NCBI GenBank assembly: GCA_027972325.1
Contig: JAPMOS010000114.1
Span: 62,001 to 126,000 of the forward strand
Source of the DNA: Paratrimastix pyriformis
Taxonomy: Eukaryota > Preaxostyla > Paratrimastigidae
DNA: 64,000 nucleotides
Direction: 5' to 3'
Below are positions 59,500-64,000 of the stretch, piece after piece. A program made the translations under genes and the position numbers. Each line of letters starts with the position of its first letter. Within the stretch, counting starts at the first letter, position 1. The notes beneath the pieces are model-generated. The model had not been told where the DNA came from and made no database searches. It saw only the letters and a list, made by a program, of their open reading frames with translations.

Positions 59500-61628
59500 A
59501 GTCAGCGAGGAATCATCGAGACTCTTCTTCTTCCCAAACCCCCAGGAAAATAGACATCACGTCAGGCAACGCAAAAAGCGGCACTGACCACAAATAGAAA
59601 GAAATTCCATGTCAGCTGACACGGATAGTGTACCCTGCCCTTGCGTAAGCACGTCAAAGGGGCCGGGCACCACTCCGGAAGGTGTGGTCAGGCCCAGACG
59701 CATCCCAAAGAACGAATGTAGAGAAGAAAGACGAGAGAGACAAAACAAAAGAGGCTTTCAAAGATTGATCAAACATCGGCACAATAAAATTCAACTTCTC
59801 CTCCCCATGAGCCGCCGAAGCTCACCCCGGTAAGCATGTGTCTGCGGAGGGAAAGAGGAGGGTGGAGAAACCTCCGGCTTACCAGGTCACGCAAAAATCA
59901 GGAAAAATACAGAGGGGCGAAGCCTCAGAAAAGACCCCCGGGGGACGAAGTGCCTTCCATTCACTTCTTCCCCCCCTCCGCAGCAGACTCCTCAGCGGAG
60001 CTCTTGCCACGGGCAGAAGAGGCGGCCGAAAAGAACTTGCGGCCGCCACGGCCACGGCCACGGCCACGGCCACGAGTAGCACCCCGAGACCATCCTCGGG
60101 TCGCGCCTCGAACAGCAGAGCCTCCGCGTCCGCGCGACGAGACCCAATGTCCACTGCGGCCGCGGTGGGTGTTGGAAACGACCACCCTCGACCCATCTTC
60201 CAGAGTGAAGAGGCGCGTAGCGGCCTTGGGGTGATCGTAGCCCTGCTTGGTCAGACGCCGGTTGGCGTTGTAGACCGAGAGTTCCTTGCCCGGGTCCAGC
60301 GCGAGGGCTGTGTGCGGGCGAGTGTGGTTGTGTTGTGACAGAGGGGGGGAAAGGTAACATGACCTGTCTCCCCTCCCACCCTTTGCTCCTCAAACTGGCA
60401 GGAAGAGCAAAGGTGGTGTCGGCAGGCTCAGGAGGTGGTGAGGCAGTGGGGCTGTAAGCCATGTGGTGCTCCACGCCACCAGGGAGGCGGGTGGGAGTAT
60501 TTCTGGGGGTTTGGGAAGAAGAAGAGTCTCGATGATTCCTCGCTTCAGCCTCGGAGCCTCGGCGAACGAGTAATCAATCTCGACGACCTTCATCTTCCCA
60601 AACCCCCAGGAAAATAGACAGCATGCCAAAGGAATCACACTGCCTCCCAACTCGTGCCTGCCAAAGGGGGGGAACCCCCTAGGGGTCCCCTTGTCAGGTT
60701 CAGCGGCCCCGACATTTCATGAGGTTTGCCACTGAACCGACCCGCCAACAGTGCCTCGTCGAAGCGATCCGTGACTCCTTCCACTGTGCGACCATAGTGC
60801 ATTTGGTAGGTGCTGGACCTGGAGCTCCAACGATACCTGGTCAGAATCTGTGGCAGTGGAATGCCCAGTGCAGCGGCTTTCGACGGGGCGGCTGAGCGAA
60901 TTGAATGGGCACCCCACTGCAGGGGAATGCCTGCCACCGTCATCGTCGAACGCACGCAGTTCCGGATCCAGTCTGCCGAGATGGCTTTGCCCACCCTGCA
61001 CTTCACTGAATTATCCCGTGGAAAGACAAAGAAGGTGTCCGACACTGCCTGACCCGCAACCGCTGGTTCCGTCGGCCGCTTGGTCAGCCACTGTTTCATG
61101 GCGCAGTGTAGGCACAGTGGGTTGTCGGGAGCCCCGACCACCTGGACCCATCGAATCTTGGTGTTGTGTGTCTCCTTCGGGCACACCTTCAGCCGAACTG
61201 AGTGCTCGCACCCCGGCTGGCCGAACTCAAAGCGTGAGTCGGAAAAAGAGATCGAGGTTGTGTCCATGACCCTCAACCCCGCGATCTCCAACAAGCTGGC
61301 GACTTTACCAATGAGCCGATTTTGGTCAAGGGTCGCATTGTCAGCCCATTCCCCCTCGAGCAATTTCAAGAGGTCTGCTAGGTCCCAGATCGGACCGAGG
61401 TCTTTGCCCCCAGCCGGTTTGTCCTTCCCGATGCCGGTGACGACTTGTTTCACCAGTTTGCCTTCCGGGGATAGAGGGTGGCCACTCATGGTGAAGTACA
61501 TGGACAGTGCTGAGCGACGTGCCCCTGCCGAGCCCGAGCTGAGGTCCCTCTCCATGGCCTCATCCGCAATGAACGAGGCGACCTGGACCTCATTCTGGTC
61601 GGTCGCCTCCGTGATCGGAGCCAGGTCT
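59500..61628 (-). mobile_element. Second copy of E2, 3' part
   Basis: Fossil. Nearly identical to 33382-35500: 3' segment, Arg/Gly-rich ORF (about 59.96-60.38 kb), internal complementary region (about 60.50-60.61 kb) and a long part of the tyrosine recombinase (60635-61555, readable). It is interrupted at 61628 by the E3 copy. High identity implies a young copy. Confidence 0.85.
60635..61555 (-). CDS. E2 copy tyrosine recombinase, C-terminal part
   Basis: Fossil part. A 306-residue frame with IAGLRVMDTTSISFSD, WGAHSIRSAAPSKAAAL and STYQMHYGRT. The N-terminal SAM-like region is cut off by the neighbouring insertion. Confidence 0.8.
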   Translation of the reverse strand: MERDLSSGSAGARRSALSMYFTMSGHPLSPEGKLVKQVVTGIGKDKPAGGKDLGPIWDLADLLKLLEGEWADNATLDQNRLIGKVASLLEIAGLRVMDTTSISFSDSRFEFGQPGCEHSVRLKVCPKETHNTKIRWVQVVGAPDNPLCLHCAMKQWLTKRPTEPAVAGQAVSDTFFVFPRDNSVKCRVGKAISADWIRNCVRSTMTVAGIPLQWGAHSIRSAAPSKAAALGIPLPQILTRYRWSSRSSTYQMHYGRTVEGVTDRFDEALLAGRFSGKPHEMSGPLNLTRGPLGGSPPLAGTSWEAV

Positions 61629-62012
61629 TGGATGAGCTACAAAGGGGGGGGCTGTGCTCATGACTAGTCTTCGTATTCACCCGACTTTCAAAGAATAATA
61701 AAAATAAAAATAAAACTGAAAATAGTCCACATCACCCCGTCGTTTCGAGTCGAATCCAATCCAAAATGGGATGGGAAGGGTGGGGGAACGAACATATAAG
61801 TAGGAAAAAGTCAGCAAAGATGGATGAGCTACAAAGGGGGGGGCTGTGCTCATGACTAGTCTTCGTATTCACCCGACTTTCAAAGAATAATAATAATAAA
61901 AAATAAAACTGAAAATAGTCCACATCACCCCGTCGTTTCGAGTCGAATCCAATCCAAAATGGGATGGGAAGGGTGGGGGAACTAACATATAAGTAGGAAA
62001 AAGTCAGCAAAG
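61629..62012. repeat. Tandem duplication of the E3-type terminal repeat
   Basis: TGGATGAGCTACAAAGG starts at 61629 and again at 61821; the 192-bp units differ at only a few positions and in the length of an A/T-rich run. DIRS elements normally have one copy per end. Confidence 0.85.
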
Positions 62013-62146
62013 AAGGAAAGACCACGGAAAAGGACCGCGAGGTTGAGGTGAGAAGACCTACCACGCGAAATCCAGCACGAAGTCAAGAAGAAGAGAGGAA
62101 AAAAGCCAGAACGAGGTCACAAAAGGAAAAACCCACCTCCAATGGC

Positions 62147-62440
62147 TTAGCGGCGCGGCCGCTGGAACTTCTGCTGCCGCTGCGGCGCAGGAGTGGAGGC
62201 CGCTGGAGGCGCCCCCGCAGCAGGCCCGGGCCGGGAGAAACCGCCCCTGAAGCGCGCGAACCGGTAAGGACGGCCAGAGAAACCAGAAGAGGGCTGGTGC
62301 TGGCCGCCGGAAGAGAAGCCGGACGCAGGAGCCGAGCCGCGACCACGCTGGAAGAAACCGCGTTGGTGCTTGCGGCCCGCCAGGGAGGGGACGCCCAAGT
62401 TGGCCGCCTTGAACAGAGCCGCGGCCGCCTTGTTGCCCGC
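62147..62440 (-). CDS. Basic small ORF of the second E3 copy
   Basis: Fossil part. Same protein as at 46.11-46.41 kb (GRKHQRGFFQRGRGSA, QRQQKFQRPRR), conserved between the two copies over its whole length by eye. Confidence 0.55.
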   Translation of the reverse strand, partial: AGNKAAAALFKAANLGVPSLAGRKHQRGFFQRGRGSAPASGFSSGGQHQPSSGFSGRPYRFARFRGGFSRPGPAAGAPPAASTPAPQRQQKFQRPRR

Positions 62441-62699
62441 GATGCGCTCTGCGGGGAAGACAAAGGGCCAGGCACGAGGAAGACAAAGGAAAAAAGGGAC
62501 AGCGAAGAGAGGGAAACAAAGTGAAAAGATGAGACCTCCCGGTGCTCATAGCACCCCGAGATCATCGAACTTGACCGCACTACTCCCATGGAGTTGCGTG
62601 CGAAAACTATCAGCCTTGGTGTCAGCAAAATACACGAAAACAAGGCTGGAGCCAAAGAGGACCTGGTCGACATCACATTGCGGTGGGAGGGTGGGAGCG

Positions 62700-62790
62700 A
62701 TGAGCACAGCCCCCTTTGTAGCTCATCCATCTTCCGTCCAAAGTAGGAAGAATGAGAGCTACTCATCGGTAAGGGGGCTGTGCTCATGAC
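62700..62790. repeat. Internal complementary region of the second E3 copy
   Basis: TGAGCACAGCCCCCTTTGTA and CTCATCCATCTTCCGTCC, then CATCGGTAAGGGGGCTGTGC: the same two-armed structure as 45762-45858, in inverse orientation. Confidence 0.8.
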
Positions 62791-62823
62791 AATTGAAAGG
62801 AAATGCCGACCTGGGTCCTCATT

Positions 62824-63760
62824 CTATTCTCGATCGAGCCCGGCAGCATCTGCCGGCCCGAAAACTGCCGAAGCCAAAGCCTTTGCAGTGCCAACCGACT
62901 GGTGGAGATAATGTTTGGTGAGTGTCGCACCCTTGCGCGACCACCGAAACTGTGCAGACACAGCCAGCCCGTCAAGCCCAGTCGACGCTGCCTTCGAGGC
63001 CGCAGCGGCCCTGACAGAGTGCGGGCCCCACTCTTTGCCCAAAGCCTGCGGCCAGCATCAGCCGCTTGCCACAAGACAACAACCATGTTGTTGAGCATTT
63101 TCCCCCATTCTTGAGCTTCCACATCAGAGCTGGGGTGCACCGCTCTGGACGGCGGTCATTCAATTCAATCACCGCGCAGTGAAAACAGAGCAGTGGGTCA
63201 GCCTCGTTTCCTCCCATTTTTGCATGACCCATTCCTTCTTTCTCCTTTCCTTGGGCAGGACTTTGAGTTCGCACATGTGGTCGCCATCAATGAGGCGAAG
63301 GTCCTCCAACCGTGCGGTGTTGAGGTCCGCCGCTCTCAGTCCGAGGGCCTCGCCCAACAGGACAATTTTTCCCAGGAGGTCGCGATGGTCCAGCTTGGAA
63401 TTTGTCCCAAGTGATCTGAGATGGCGCCAGATGAGGTCCGTGTCGAAGGTTCCCTTCCTGACTGACACTGGCTTTGTCTTCTCCATCCCCGTCAAAACGG
63501 CCTTCACTGTGGCTGAGGTGCCTGGATCAGGCCTCCCGTGGAGGAGGAAGTAGCGAGCAATGGCGGATCTCTTTTTCATCGCGGTGCTGGGCGCCCATTT
63601 CTTGCTACCTTCCGCGAGGAAGTTTGCCAGGTCTGTGTCCGTCGCTTGCAAGATCTCCCGCTCATTTTTCCCAAGTAGGCAGCAAACTGGGCAATGGCCG
63701 TATCGTAGTTTCTCTGAGTCTTGCTCTCGACCGAGTGAGCGATGAGCTGCCGGGCTGCCT
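62824..63760 (-). pseudogene. Tyrosine recombinase of the second E3 copy
   Basis: Fossil part. ALGLRAADLNTARLEDL and TLTKHYLHQSVGTAKAL are visible, as is the N-terminal SKTQRNYDTAIAQFAAYLGK. Broken, unlike the E3 copy at 44.8-45.7 kb. Confidence 0.75.
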
Positions 63761-64000
63761 CACTCAGTTGGTGGGGGTGAGTCCTCTCCCACGAGGTCAA
63801 TAACGACAGGTCCAGCTGATGGAGCTTCTCCCCCACGTCTGCCTCGCTGTCGCGACCCTCGCCAGCTCCCCGCTGACATGAATCACTCTGCTCTGCCATC
63901 TGGGTGGCCCCACTGGGGTCTGGTTCCGGGTGCGGCCCGGGAGGAAGAGGCAGTCCACCCGAGGGAGCGCCAGGGGGGGTGAGATCTGCATCCCCTGGGC

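Larger units (their letters stand above)
61629..64000 (-). mobile_element. Second copy of E3, running off the right edge
   Basis: Fossil, opposite orientation to E3. From left: terminal repeat in two tandem copies (61629-61820 and 61821-62012), basic small ORF (62147-62440), internal complementary region (62700-62790), tyrosine recombinase (62.82-63.76 kb) and the start of the methyltransferase-side region. Inserted into the E2 copy. Very similar to E3, so young; a few breaks. Confidence 0.85.

Overview
The window is a repeat-dense stretch of a nuclear genome from what looks like a unicellular eukaryote (protist or alga). The evidence is several retroelement classes, short spliceosomal introns of 51-54 nt, and an AT-rich integrated Polinton-like DNA element next to much more GC-rich DNA. 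I cannot name the species. No ordinary host housekeeping gene is recognisable; almost everything is mobile DNA, much of it nested.

Layout. 1-~12.0 kb: right-hand part of an AT-rich Polinton-like element (integrase, protein-primed DNA polymerase, GIY-YIG nuclease, zinc-ribbon transcription-factor-like gene, a putative myristoylated membrane protein, small unknown genes); its capsid genes, if any, lie left of the window. ~12.06-20.11 kb: one very GC-rich LINE with an unusual domain set: Q/A/S-rich N-terminus, USP-like cysteine protease, a duplicated ~65-aa domain, SLX1-like GIY-YIG nuclease, reverse transcriptase, RNase H, CCHC finger and restriction-like endonuclease. Its 3' end recurs at 32.73-33.15 kb. 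20.1-25.9 kb: a 5'-truncated copy of an ORF-bearing retroposon (family A), which sits inside the first of two tandem copies of an unknown intron-bearing gene family (family B). 25.9-28.0 kb: degraded minus-strand remnants. 

28-55.4 kb: one DIRS-like tyrosine-recombinase retroelement (E1, minus strand) appears as two halves (27.98-30.93 and 52.76-55.37 kb). The 21.8 kb between them begins and ends with a perfect 124-bp inverted repeat. That segment holds a second DIRS-like family (E2, 33.15-39.76 kb, inverted ends), a third (E3, 41.08-46.73 kb, classic inverted ends plus internal complementary region) sitting in satellite-like DNA, and two family-A retroposons with target-site duplications (47.24-49.19 and 50.99-52.43 kb). 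One of these has a tRNA-like unit at its 5' end. 55.4-57.9 kb: a second, inverted pair of family-B genes. 58-64 kb: palindromic and minisatellite DNA, a second 3' part of E2 and, inserted into it, a second copy of E3 that runs off the right edge.

The Polinton and DIRS-like elements are treated as fossils: most look broken, E3 and E2 near-whole in layout, and the near-identity of paired copies suggests recent activity. The most unusual biology is the LINE's protease plus two-nuclease architecture, and the tRNA-headed, protein-coding family-A retroposon with its conserved UUCG-hairpin/(CA)n 3' end.
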